This document shows, piece after piece, positions 1-11,224 of a stretch of DNA of 64,000 nucleotides. The position numbers were made by a program, and so were the translations under genes. How positions within the stretch are numbered: the stretch's first letter is position 1; every line of letters begins with the position of its first letter. The stretch lies in the NCBI GenBank assembly GCA_958510875.1, contig OY294068.1, positions 174,809,411 to 174,873,410 of the forward strand. The letters run 5' to 3'. The DNA comes from Endomychus coccineus (lineage: Eukaryota; Arthropoda; Insecta; Coleoptera; Endomychidae). The notes under the pieces were generated by a model. It ran no database searches, was not told the origin of the DNA, and worked only from the letters and a program-made list of their open reading frames with translations.

Positions 1-690
1 TATTTTGAAATACACGCATGGTCATTTGAATCCAACTGTCACGATGTTTGTAATTAAAATCTTAGAATAAATACTATTTATTACATAATTTAAATAAAGG
101 TAGAGAACATTTCATTAAAGTTCCTATGTTTTGATAGATTTTTTTTATTCCTGTTACTAGTGTCGTTTATGCGATGCATTATGCGATATGTCATGCGTCG
201 ATTTCAGTTTCCAAGTAACGATTGATGCGTAGTCCAATTATTTAATAAGTAGCCGTGATTTTCAACTATAAAATTTGCAGTTGCGGTAATTGAGAGCTAA
301 AGTCAATTAGGCGATTAAGATAACTTATGCATTTTTGAAGGGGCATCCTGAATATATTTGTCAGTGTTCTAAGATCATTTCTTGCAAACCTAAAGTTTGT
401 TATTCAATGCTCTCAGATTAATATTAAAATATATTAGTCTGATGAAGCATTGCTCATCTGTATATTTTTCAAATCACTCAGGTTTATTTGCTTCAGCTAA
501 AATGTGTATCCCTATTTGTTCATATTTTAATTTAAAAATTTTAATCAAGAAAGCAGCTCACGAATCATGGCGTCATATATAAATACAAAGTTTGTAGAGT
601 CATTTGTAGGTTTGACTGTTAGAGATCTGAAGGTTGTTGTCAGGATTGCGCCATATCGTTCTAATTTCAAGCCTCACAATACAAAGATTG
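1..690. other. AT-rich sequence, no gene recognised
   Basis: Both strands were read and only short open frames were found. The frame from about 397 to 582 begins with a non-ATG codon and resembles no protein I know. The motif CTGATGA at about 440 is not followed by the GAAA box a hammerhead would need. Confidence 0.5.
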
Positions 691-696
691 CCAGAG

Positions 697-815
697 ATAT
701 CCCTCGACTCATGCGCCACCCGTGACGTACTATGGGACAGTTGACTCTTAGCGGACTCACTTATCACATAGGAAACAGCCTCGAGTTTCCAGACCTGTGT
801 ATACGACCGTGTTCC
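697..815 (+). repeat. Diverged copy of the CXC-domain repeat seen at 35.5 kb
   Basis: The stretch with TAGCGGACTCACTTATCACA and the following GAGTTTCCAGACCTG is the reverse complement, at roughly three quarters identity by eye, of 35510-35625. There the same bases form the 3' part of a cysteine-rich (CXC) reading frame. No intact frame is left here. It is probably a remnant of one dispersed element lying upstream of the RWD-RING gene. Confidence 0.5.
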
Positions 816-841
816 CGACCTACCTGAAGATGAACCTGACC

Positions 842-877
842 CAAAACCACAGAATACCTAGGTATTCTGTGGTTTTG
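842..877. other. Perfect 36-bp palindrome
   Basis: The arm CAAAACCACAGAATACCT is followed immediately by its exact reverse complement, centred on CCTAGG. There is no spacer and no mismatch. It lies about 460 bp upstream of the RWD-RING start codon. It could be a recombination scar, a hairpin-forming site or a dimeric protein-binding site; the sequence does not decide. Confidence 0.85.
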
Positions 878-1336
878 ACTGAGCATAGTTCTTCAACGAC
901 TAGACTGAACTGAGTCGAAGCCAGAGAGATGTAAGGATAGAGTGCACTAGCGCCATGAGCGTAAAGTAAAGGAAAGATCGAGATTAAGCGAACTAACAGC
1001 TAAAAGATTCATCCCCTCTCTTTACTAAATATCGCCTCACACACTGTAGTATACAATATACTATTAAGGAGTAGTGGATATCTCGCTAGACAAAATCCCC
1101 CCACTATCCGATTATATATCTATCCCGGTCACTAAAATAGTCGTTGGCGCTCTGTATTCCTACATCTCTCTGATCGAAGCATTGAACCATTGGAGCTAAA
1201 GAGAACAAGAAAGATGCTAAGATAAATAAATAGCAGGAGCAGGTTAAAGAGAATAGGATTCGAGCTCCCCTATCCTATTAATATTATTTCTTATCAGGTA
1301 TTTAGTTAACGCAAAATATCGTTGATTACAAAATTA
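878..1336 (+). other. Upstream flank and probable 5' UTR of the RWD-RING gene
   Basis: No coding frame was recognised. The first in-frame ATG of the gene is at 1337. Any promoter must lie here, but no TATA box or initiator stands out clearly enough to be called. Confidence 0.3.
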
Positions 1337-4300
1337 ATGGGATTTATAGAAGATGAGCTTGCTGAAGTCAAATCATTATCCCAAAATGTTGAAGGATGTA
1401 GGCTTGTTACTTGCGTTAGGTCAATGGTTCGCGCAGAAATAAAAACGACCGATTTCAAAACAGTTGTGTTGTGCTTCCAATTTCCCCAGCTATATCCTGC
1501 TTATCCTATTCTACTAGAATTGAAAAGTAAGACCCTTTCTGTAAAGTTATTATCACGACTGACTGATGTGTGTGAACAAGAGGCGAAGAAATATTTAAAG
1601 AAAGCCCAAATACTAAATGTAATTAAATTTGTAAGAAATTTCATCGACGAAAATCCACTTTCTTGTTGTTATGATGAAATAAACGCATTGAAGAAGAGTC
1701 TTTCATCAAAAGATGAATGCAAGTTGAAACAAAAAACTTCCTGTTTAGTTTTGAAGGTTATTAATGAGAAATATTTTATGAATGTTAGAATACATGTCCC
1801 AGATGACTACCCGAATGTTGTCATAGAGTAAGTTCACATATGTAAAGTGATGTTAATGATGACCTGTCGTTTTAATTTTAGTTTTCAACATGTAAATACA
1901 AACTTTTCTCCCACCCTTCACAAGCATATGGTTGCGCAAGCAAAAGAAATAGCAAGAAGATGTGTTGAGCCCCCATTAAAAAAGAAACCTAATGAGCCAA
2001 TATTCAAACCTGCACCTTCTCTACAAAAATCGGTTGATTTTCTGATTGATTGTGTAAAAAGACTTCCAACTGAACAGTGCCAGCTTTGTAGAAAGATTTG
2101 TTTCCCATCTGATCCTAATGTAAGTCTTTGCTTTAAATCAGTATGCCTTTATTGTATAATTCAGGAGTGAGGTCTAAAAAATGAATTCTTGAAAATTATA
2201 GGGAACTGAATTATTTAGCTAAATACAAATTTCATAAAACTTCTTGCATACTAGCAATATCTCAAACTGATTTGTTTTTGTTCTATAGAAGGGATACCTA
2301 GTCTATACAGTTTAGATGCTCCATGTCCATACCTATCCAATCATATGTGTAATAATTTATTGATATGTGTAATTTGGGTATTCTATATTGTAAGGACATC
2401 TTGGAATTGTGTTGAAAAACTTCCGTCATGTGGTTTTCCGCCGCAATTTTGTCGAGTTTTCTCAGATAGATCACTCCATGTGGTGGTTGACAGAGTAAAT
2501 AGATAGATAGATAGATAGCTTTGTATTCTCCGATACAATGGCTATCAACGCTGGTGTTCCACAGGGACCTGTCTGGTACCAATTTTGTTTCTGCTCTATA
2601 TAAACGATGTGCTGGAAGTGACCACCTGTACTGTCCACAGCTTTGTAGATGATGGTATACTTCATACTGCTTTCTCATCTAGAGCCCCTATATAATCCAA
2701 ATGAAGCCAGAGGAGCGAGACGGAGACAAGTTGACGCAATTAATAGAGATCTAGCGAAGATTTTGAAATGGTGATCTAATAATCTGGTAGAGTTTGATGC
2801 AACCAAAACCCAAGCTTGCGTCTCCTCCATCTCTAATGTGATGATGTCAGGTACAACTCGTAGAGCATCGTAAAATGGTGGGAGATCTCTCCCCTTCCCT
2901 TTTGATAGATTTCAGATAGGTCCACTAGACGAGCTCAAACTAGTCAACCCTTCATTGTTAAGCTCAAGACCTGCCGAACTTCTTCCTACCAGACTTAATT
3001 TTTCTATCGAACAGCGAAGTTGTGGAACTCTTCACCAGTGAGGTCTTTCCCTATGGCTATAACCTCCAAACCTTCAAAAAAAATTGGAATACATATCTCC
3101 TCTCCCAACTTTCTCCTGTAGTCTAAAAAAAATTAAAGATGGCGAAGATGGAATCTGTGTTATATAAATTAGAAGCCTAAAATGTCCTTTAAAGCTAAAA
3201 TCTATCATGCGTCATGTCTGTTCTAAGTACTGACTATCCTTTGTATTGGAAAAAAATGAGAAAAAATACCCCGAGTCCATGGATGTTGGGCTCGTCAAAG
3301 ATCCTGTCAGGTTGGAATACCAGAGGGCTTGGCAAAATTTCCGGTTGGGGGAAGCGTGTTCACCGGTGTTGGTGACGAGCTCGGTAGTCCTACTTAAAAT
3401 GAGTAAATATAAAAGAAAAACACTCTTCCATGACTTGATCAATTTAGATGTGAGAATACACAAACTAATTCAAGATTTTATGAGGAATTTATTTCCAGTT
3501 TGTTCCTAATCAAACAAATTAAATCTCTAGAATGAGATTAATTCCTGGAATCATTCAATTTGGGATTTGAACAACTATGATTAAAATACTATTGCATTAG
3601 AATTATTAAATTACATCTTAGTTGTATGTTGCTGATAACTCATTTTAAGGATCTCATTATGTGGTGAAACAATAATTGTTAATATAGAGTTATTGTACCG
3701 GGATATCAAAAATTATCTTGGTCAAGGGTGGTTCTGGAATCTAAAACGTGTGTCTTACTTTACGTTTGAAATAATTATGTCACTGTCACACTGACATCAT
3801 CAATAACCTACAAATTTCATACCTATTTATTTCAGTTGTAAAACAATAATGAACTACAAATTAAGAAATAACGGTTTTAGTAACAAGAAAAACTAAATTA
3901 CAGTAATTGTTCGATACACAAGTTGTTCATTATTGTTTTACAACTGAAATAAATAGTTATGAAATTTGTAGGTTATTGATGATGTCAGTGTGACAGTGAC
4001 ATAATTATTTCAAACTTAAAGTAAGACAGACGTTTTAGATTCCACAACCACTCTTGACCAAGATAATTTTTGTATCCCGGTACAACAAGAAGATCAACTA
4101 TGCAGAAATTTGTCTGTAGCTTAGAATATCGTACATGTCAAGAGCTGAAAACAAAGTTTCCAAAAATTATGAATTATTGAGTTATAGAGGAGAATTCCTC
4201 AATTTTTATTCATCATTATTCAATCCAAATATATAATTGGATTGGAGTTACGAAAATCTTTAAACTAGTCCATTTTTTGTTACACTCGCAATATAAAACC

Positions 4301-4940
4301 ATCTCAACAAGAAAGCAACGACCTCAAATTGGGTATTGATTTGCGGACATTTTGAGAGCCCATTTTCAGATATGCTCAATAAAATCAGAAATTTGATTTG
4401 AAGTATCTGAATTTAAAACAACTCATTCAAATTACTTGTCAAGAATGTAATCAAAATCTGGAGAATAGGCATTACTGAATAAAAATACTCGACTTCCCAT
4501 TTATTTGAAGAGACTATATTTTGGAACAAGAATGATTACTGTTATAGTTTCCCTTGTCCTATTTCCTGCTATGTTATTAATACTTGTATTGAATCTACCG
4601 ATAATTACATTTTTAGGTGTTATCTTTTTATCATCTGTTACCATTTGAAATTGTAGCAATTATAATGATATAAAAAGTATGTATTATATTTCAGCAATTG
4701 GAACTAGATGAAAATGCTCCAAAACATATTGAGCGTGTGTATTGTGGACATTTATTTCATCTGGAATGCTTTTTCACATTGATGAGAACCCCTCCATTTG
4801 GAAATAAAAAGTGTGCAATCTGTGGACAAAGAATACACCATTTTAAATGGTCTCTTTCTGATAAATTAGCTGAAGATCGTTGGGCTCATGAACAAGCAAG
4901 AAAGAGGGAACTACAAGAAGTAACTGATTTTTTTCAGTGA
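1337..4940 (+). CDS. RWD domain plus RING-H2 protein (three exons, 324 aa), probable E3 ubiquitin ligase
   Basis: Exons are 1337-1827, 1882-2119 and 4695-4940. The joins keep frame: GA|GTAAGT to TTTTAG|T (phase 2) and AAT|GTAAGT to TTTCAG|CAA (phase 0). The start is the first ATG; the frame stays open five codons upstream without another ATG. Residues 1 to about 115 look like an RWD fold, with an acidic start and the FPQLYPAYPI turn. A second, weaker repeat of this pattern follows (VRIHVPDDYPNV, about residues 148-160), as if two RWD units stood in tandem. A basic linker leads to a C-terminal RING-H2: C230, C233, C260, H262, H265, C268, C283 and C286. The RING is split between exons 2 and 3. 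RWD-RING proteins usually act as E3 ubiquitin ligases that bind an E2 through the RING; that function is inferred. I do not recognise the orthologue, so no symbol is given. Confidence 0.85.
2500..2518 (+). repeat. GATA microsatellite
   Basis: Tandem AGAT units sit at the 5' edge of the non-LTR fragment, which may have been the point of insertion or duplication. Confidence 0.8.
2530..3130 (+). pseudogene. Non-LTR retrotransposon RT/C-terminal fragment (Jockey-type)
   Basis: Translated pieces in shifting frames give GVPQG (RT motif B), LFLLYINDVLE, the catalytic-loop motif as FVDDG, and the thumb segment NRDLAKILKW ... EFDATKTQAC. A jump then leads to the C-terminal EVFPYGYNLQTFKKN. The segment between thumb and C-terminus is missing, and several stops and frameshifts are present. 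The same C-terminal pattern recurs on the minus strand at 57.6 and 62.2 kb, so this is one family. It is dead and lies inside intron 2 of the RWD-RING gene in sense orientation. Confidence 0.75.
3698..4080. mobile_element. 383-bp MITE with long terminal inverted repeats and TA target duplication
   Basis: The left end CCGGGATATCAAAAATTATC mirrors the right end TAATTTTTGTATCCCGG. TA lies immediately outside both ends (3696-3697 and 4081-4082). The arms run about 175 bp each and leave only a short centre, so the whole element can fold on itself. TA duplication and size fit a Tc1/mariner-driven MITE; no coding sequence is present. Single ends of the same family occur at 41585-41632 and 60842-60908. 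Confidence 0.85.
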
Positions 4941-4963
4941 TTTTATTTTACTCAAACAACATT

Positions 4964-4969
4964 AATAAA
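4964..4969 (+). terminator. Polyadenylation signal of the RWD-RING gene
   Basis: AATAAA lies 24 bp after the TGA stop codon at 4938-4940. It is the nearest canonical hexamer downstream. Confidence 0.75.
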
Positions 4970-4974
4970 GTATT

Positions 4975-7090
4975 ATTTATAATTGGAGCTCAATTATAAT
5001 TTGATTGAATTAAAATGATTTTATATTTAATCATCTGTCTGTGTTAATTATAATTAATGATATTCAATTTGATTTTATCTCCTTAGAAATGTCAGAAGGT
5101 AATTGATATGAATGGACTAACTTGCGTTTCTAAGTCCATATTGAGTAATACTACATATAAGTGATTACAAAAGAATGAAGAGATGTGGTTTTGAAAAAGA
5201 AATAGTCTTTTGAAATATAAAGCGTAGCAACAGTTGTTTTTTTAATTTCTTCCACAACCACCAAAATTTTAACTTCCTTTAATTTCAACAATTAAAATAA
5301 TATATGTATCTATTCTTGAAAAATCTAGACTTTTCAGAAAGATTGCGGAACTTGCCGGGGCAATTTTTTCCGTTTCTACATCGTATTTGAACTCGTTTAC
5401 CGGCATTCAAGATTAAAATACCGTTTAAAAGGTTTTTTCAATTTTTCCGGTTGTTTTTCAACGAAAATGCCAAAAAACTGTTTTTGACCCCAGAAATCGA
5501 CATTTTATAGTAAATAAACGTCCAAGAAGTCATTTCCGATCGGAAATTGGCCCCTGAATCCGAAAATGGTGTCAGTTTCCTTACATAACTCATCATTTTC
5601 TGTCCATTGGCTGATTTTCGGCAAAATTCCTTTTTTTTTACAGCGTCATATCGGTGTGAGCAGCCACTTATTTTTTTTGCGAAAAATGCGTGTTTTTACC
5701 TTAGCATTACAATAAGATAAGAATTCTTCTGACTAAATGGATGGAAGTCGAAAAATCGAAAAAACAAAAAAACGATATTACTGTACAAAAATCTGCCGTC
5801 AGGTCGTTGACGAGTCTTTTTTTGGGACATATTACCACGGAATCGGATTCAGCGGAATTTTACTATAAGAAAACAGTTCCCGAACGTCATTCAACAGTTT
5901 TTACACCAGTATAGCATTAATTTTACGCCTAAAAACCAGGTAAACGTAATTTTCTTCCAGGTTTTGACCTTTTTCGATCTCAAAGTTGCAGAATTTAGAA
6001 TCGTAAGTAGGATATTTGAATTCCTTGGACAATTTTCGATCGAAAACATGCTATTACATTGTTTTTTTAAATATTTTGGTGCTTTGGAAAAGCAGTTTGA
6101 ATAAAAGCTTTTTCGTAGCTGCAAATCTAGAGACTTCGTTGCTTTTGTAATTTCTGAAGTTTGTTTCTTAAAACTTCAGATCGACTAAAATCTTGATCAA
6201 AATTGACTGATTTTGATGTAAAAATTCCTAAGCAATCTGATTCTGACAATTTTCCAATCCCACATGATGAGCCACAAAATTCAACAAAGCGCAAAAAATA
6301 GGAGACTATAAGCTATTCCGGAAAGGTATATTGACGTATAGGAATATAGGTAGTACCGGGTGTAGACCTTGTATCATAAGGGTCAGATTCGCCTTCGTTC
6401 CAATTCATAACCTTGCTCCCTTGAATTTCCCTGGCTTGTTTAATATTGATATTCAAATGATTTCATTCATTGCTATTCTTTATTGTAATCAATAAAATTC
6501 ATTATTGAAAGGTTCTGTGTGTTTATTTGCAAGGGAGTGTAAATTTCTGCGACATATGAATTAGCGAGAAGTAATCAATATTAATTGGGAATTAAAGCCT
6601 GCAATTCTAATACTGTTCATTCTGCCCAATGGCCCCTGGTTACTTTCTCCATTGAGGCTATCTATAGGTAGATAGCACTGATATGCTTTGTGGTGAGGAA
6701 GAAGTCATCCCGGAGGAGTAAATCTCAAATAATCTGGCACCCGAGAAATCAAAATAAGTCAATTGGATTCAGATTCGATAAACATGAGGGAAGATTGAAA
6801 AAGTAGTAATAAGTATTAAACGATTACACTATTTCATAGATTAGTTGAATGAAGTAGGCACCACAAACCACAATCATTGGTGATAATTGTGAATCATCCT
6901 ACCCAATTGTACTAAAGAGATAGATAATAATTACAATGTTTGAATCTGTTAAACCAGGACAGAACATGCACAAACGCAAAATCTATAACTATGGGTGTGT
7001 TTCGGGAATACTTATTGTAAGAAATCTATTAATGCTCAAGGAGGTTCAACTACACCCATAGACATAATTTAGTTTACACTGTCACCCTTT
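4975..7090. other. No gene recognised
   Basis: AT-rich sequence with many A and T runs. A stretch around 5330-6130 has long runs of FF/KK-type codons in all frames but no protein resemblance. The frame at 5891-6124 (minus) is low-complexity chance coding. Confidence 0.4.
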
Positions 7091-7107
7091 TTTCATTTGA
7101 ATCGTAA

Positions 7108-7575
7108 CTTAACCTGAAGCACTATTCGGCTGCGACGCACTCATTATCACAGACATGTTAACCAGTTTACATTTGTCTGTCAAAAAAGTGTTTAGATTTG
7201 TTGTAACACAAACGAAAAAATTTGGAAATCCAGGAACTTGCCCGTATAATCTAAGAATATATCCTGATGACTTATTCGAACCCGCTGAGCCAACCCAATA
7301 GAGAAGTCGACAACGAAAACGACCAGGGAGGAGTTCAAGCAGGAGATGACAATGCCCTGATGCATTACATGGAAGCATCTGAAATGGCTCATCAATAGAG
7401 AAAACAATGAAAGCGATCAGGAAGAAGTTTCAGCAGGAGATGACAATACCCCGATACATCACACGGAACCATCTGAAATGGTTGAAGAAATAAATATCCA
7501 ACACAAAACGGCTGACGTTTGTCTTGAACCTGATGACTCCATGGCGCCTGCTCTATTGGTAGTCCCACTAGGGAA
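7108..7575 (+). pseudogene. Unidentified coding relic with duplicated acidic repeat
   Basis: An open stretch from about 7114 to 7298 reads ALFGCDALIITDML ... DDLFEPAEPTQ. It is followed, after a shift of frame, by two copies of an acidic unit. The first contains NENDQGGVQAGDDN and the second NESDQEEVSAGDDN, and both end in SEM. At DNA level the copies are a tandem duplication of about 95 bp starting near 7297 and 7392. Codon similarity across the copies, with mostly conservative changes, suggests that they once were coding. There is no recognised family; it may belong to a transposon or a lost host exon. Confidence 0.4.
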
Positions 7576-7902
7576 AACCTGAACGTGAAGTAATGATGTT
7601 ATTTAACATTATTTTGTATTCGATGGAAATAGTGATTTCGATTCTAGTCTAACCGGAGGTACCTCCTAAACAAATATATTACTAAAGATCGTTTTACAGT
7701 TCACAATTCTTGTTGCAATACACTTACCTTGCAAGAGCTGGCCTGTAACTTTTAAGGTAAAACGTTTTACACTTGGCAATTTTTATTTGCAATTGCATAC
7801 TTCAGTTCTCTACCAACCTTAAAAAATATGCTAAAATAATGAAAAGTTAAGAATTATTAATTTGTTCGTTGTATGTTTTAAATTTATTTAGTTTTATGTA
7901 AA

Positions 7903-8252
7903 AATGAATAGAAGCAACCAAAAGAAAAGCGTTGCTGCTATAATTACTATAATTATTGCTGCCGCTGCTCTTTTGGCGAGAGACTGGAGAAAGAGGACAA
8001 CAAAGGTGGTGGGAAAGGCCTTGGTTAAACCAAAATAGAGGAAATATTGGTTTAACTATAGAACTTCTCAAATTTTCTAAGGATGGATACAAACACATTC
8101 AAAAAACTTGTCCAACATTGCTCACACTAATAATAACATTCAGATATCTGGTTGCAGAATGGTTAGATATTGCTAGGAAATTTGAAACAATGTGGAATGC
8201 TTTTTCTGGTTTTAAACTACAATACAACAAAATTTACAATTTACAGCTATGA
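7903..8252 (+). pseudogene. PIF/Harbinger transposase relic
   Basis: Read across frames, the segment gives an N-terminus beginning MNRSNQKKSVAA, the hallmark RWWERPWLNQNRG, the downstream FLRMDTNTFKKLV, then a jump to EWLDIARKFETMWNAF. In PIF/Harbinger transposases these motifs occur in this order; the last one lies just before the first catalytic Asp. The catalytic core is absent. An internal deletion and frameshifts make it inactive. The assignment rests on motif order recognised by eye. Confidence 0.6.
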
Positions 8253-9320
8253 GTCCAATTCGAAAGAAAATAAGGAAACGAAACAAGAATTAATCAATCA
8301 ATAGGTATAAATCTTCATGTTGTTCTGTAATATAAACGTCAACGTCAATAAGCGTCCTAGTGGGAACTTTTGTTCAGTTGGTAACTAAAGTCGCCAAAAT
8401 TTTCCCCCATAATTGCACGCCACTTGCAATTAATATCGAACCCGACCGATTCTGTGCAATGTCTTGAAGTGGCAAGAGACTTGCACGCAATTTCTGTACT
8501 GCGCATGCCTTTGATCAAGAGTATTGCAACCAGAATTTCGAACTGTATTATACGGTCTTAATGGACAATATAGCTGAATATATTTACCGATTTTTCGAAT
8601 TTTATTTTAGTTACAAATTAGTAATTTCAATTAGTTATGAAATTGGGTCGAAGATGGAACATATAAACTGAAAAGTGAGAATATCCCAATCAAGAATGTA
8701 GCATTTAGGAAATGACAAAATAATCGTTCGAGATTCGGGGGACTAAATCGTTAAGCACCATCAAAATCTATTCGAATTGTTTTACTATCACAATATATTC
8801 TCCTCGGTTTTACGAGGGAGGAAAATGATAAATTCTAAGTGATTTTTAGTTTGCGATTGGAAGAAAATGAAGGGCTTTTATTTTTAGTCTTTTCAGATAT
8901 AACTTGATCCGAACGTTGCTGAAAACTTAAAAAGTGATGGAGAGAATTTAGTCATTGTACCAGGGTTGCTATTCAGTTTCACGCACGTGTCCGCTTTGCC
9001 TGTATTGTTATTAAAAACGTGGCCGTTATCAATTACAAGGAAGCGGTACGGTCGTGTCTTTCTTATAGTTCACTAAGTTTCGTAGACAGGTGGTGAAACT
9101 TGAGGGCGTCATATGGCCGGCCGTCAGTGTGCAAGCACTGGACTATGACACCATATTGCACCTATCATTCGCTTTTGTATTAAGCATAATTATTTCGTAA
9201 CGTAAGAAAATGCATGTTCTAAGATGGGTAAACAGTACAAACAGCCTCTTGGAAACTATTTGAAAACTTAAATTTATCGAGCTTTACCTACACGAACATG
9301 TAATTTCAACCTATCATTAT
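8253..9320. other. No gene recognised
   Basis: Moderately AT-rich with short frames only and no repeat with the rest of the window that I could match. Confidence 0.4.
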
Positions 9321-9325
9321 CTAAT

Positions 9326-9490
9326 AAACTATAAAAGAGTTCACACTATATGGATATATTATAACACTATTGATAAGAAATAGTTAGCCTTATCCAATGA
9401 AATACTATTAAAGTACTGAGGACCTTTCGGCTACTAAGGAGCCATCATCAGAGTGGATAAGGTTGAATATTTCTTATCAATAGTGCCATC
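9326..9490 (-). mobile_element. Copy of a repeat family with a hammerhead-like fold (54.4/54.8 kb family)
   Basis: The stretch beginning ATAAAAGAGTTCA and containing AAAGTACTGAGGACCTTTCG also occurs, rearranged, at 54395-54480 and, inverted, at 54700-54830. The ends of the copy mirror each other (TTGATAAGAAATA and TATTTCTTATCAA at 9370 and 9468). Penelope-like elements carry hammerheads in such terminal repeats, which is why I suspect that class; no reverse transcriptase of that class was seen here. Confidence 0.55.
9388..9462 (-). ncRNA. Candidate hammerhead ribozyme, atypical stem III
   Basis: On the minus strand the order is CCTTATCCACT (stem I), CTGATGA core, a U, stem II GGCT/AGCC, GAAA, a stem AGTACT/AGTATT, then TTC and ATTGGATAAGG closing stem I with one mismatch in eleven pairs. 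All core residues of a type I hammerhead are present. The weak point is an unpaired GGUCCUC next to stem III. It is therefore a probable but unproven ribozyme. Confidence 0.45.
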
Positions 9491-11220
9491 ATTATCAGTT
9501 TCATTCATTCAGCATGGAACTTTTCTTCACTGTGTCAACATGACAATGGTTTTCGCAGAAAATAGATATTATCATTTTGTTCAAATTGATTCGGCGTTGG
9601 GATGAATGTTATTCATTCGCCTTTATGTAGGTATAGATGGACATTATACAAACACGACAAAAATACTTTTATAAACGACAGGTGTGCCTCGAGTTATTCC
9701 TATAAATTCGCGTGACCCTTTATTTGTAATTCTAACACAATCTATCAGGTATTTTACTACAGTTACGTAAGAGGTTGCGAAGTAGGTAAATTCTGCAATT
9801 GAGTCATTCCATTTTGCAGTAAAAATTCTTTAAAATCAATTAACATTCATTTGAAACATTAAGCTTGAAGAAGGTGATGTGAAGGTTTATTTTGATGACT
9901 ACATCGTTTCCTATGAATGATGAGATGCCCTGAAAATCTATCAATTGACAGTTTTTTAAACAAATTTCAGGTTTCGCAGGGAACTAGAAATATTCAGTAG
10001 TCGTAGTTTATCCCTTCAGGAGTGAACTCAATTTATCTCGACTTTTGTGATATACACCAAAAAGTATAATCTTTCTAATTTCATAGATTTCTGGGATAAT
10101 TGGTTCTGATTAGTCAATTTACCATGGAAAACATTAGATAGTATAGGCTTATTATTTTCTCCTTACCGCATTCTGTTCATTAGGACGAAAAACTTATATT
10201 TCTGTGGTAATATTTTCTTAAATAGTGCATTAGTCGTCGGATAACTCTCCATGTGTACCATCAAAGAATAACTAACGTTCTTTGTGTACCATATATTTCC
10301 GACACTGAATGTTTATTAAATGTGATTTGAAAAGAAATTGATACATTTATTTATATTGAATGCTGTTGTATTAATATCCTTAGTTGCACCCATTTGCTTT
10401 TATTAATGTAAAAAACCTGTCTTCTAATGGTTTTGTTTGAAATTGTCCTAACAATATGCAAATTAAATTAAGCTCATTGAAACAATACGAAATTATTATA
10501 TAACTGTGTGTGACCATGCAGTATGTGTCGGTGTTGTGAATATAAAAACCGAACTAGACTTGCACGTATCATCTAACCAATTTAATCAATTTCTCAAAAA
10601 CTTGATACTCTATTGATGGAAAATGTCCCTTAATCGTTGCCCTTTGAGGGGAGTTTGTACATTAATCATTTTTCACCAGGTTAATATAATAATTATAACT
10701 GATGGGCTGTGTATTTGTTTGAACCAAATTGAAAGTAAAGCCTGTATAACATACTTAAGGGCTACTTTCAACATTTTGACGTTCCAAATTTGTATGATAT
10801 AATTGACTAAATTTACACTTACGGCACCACTACAACAATATTGTTCTGTTATTGTGGTTACCATGAAATCTTTCACAAGGACAGCCGATATCCATTGTTT
10901 CCGAAGTTTATTATCTTTAGGAAAACTAAATATTTGAACTTTTGGTCCATTGTTGTAATTTCCCTTGCAGCCAGGAGCACTATAATTATTCGGTATAAGT
11001 AGTTAACTAACTAACATCAGTAAGCTGTTCGTACGACACAAAATGCCGTAAGAACCAACATAAACATTCATTGAGGAAGTCATTATGCAACGCACTTTAT
11101 TCAGTCATAACACTCTTATACACGCTTATTTACAGGTATACGTATGTTCCAATCACACGAGGACACCTTAGGAACATGTGCAACATATAATATTGCACAA
11201 GAAAGAGTTACAATTCTGAT
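9491..11220. other. No gene recognised
   Basis: AT-rich. Only short frames occur and none resembles a protein. No repeat structure was noticed. Confidence 0.4.
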
Positions 11221-11224
11221 ACTT

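Larger units (their letters stand above)
2120..4694 (+). other. Intron 2 of the RWD-RING gene, loaded with mobile elements
   Basis: The donor GTAAGT is at 2120 and the acceptor TTTCAG ends at 4694. The intron is about 2.6 kb, against 54 bp for intron 1. It holds a GATA microsatellite, a non-LTR fragment and a MITE, which explain most of the size difference. The remaining sequence is AT-rich with no recognised exon. Confidence 0.75.

Noticed and set aside
411..475. Possible hammerhead from CTGATGA at about 440
   Set aside because: No GAAA box, stem II or stem I partner at suitable distance.
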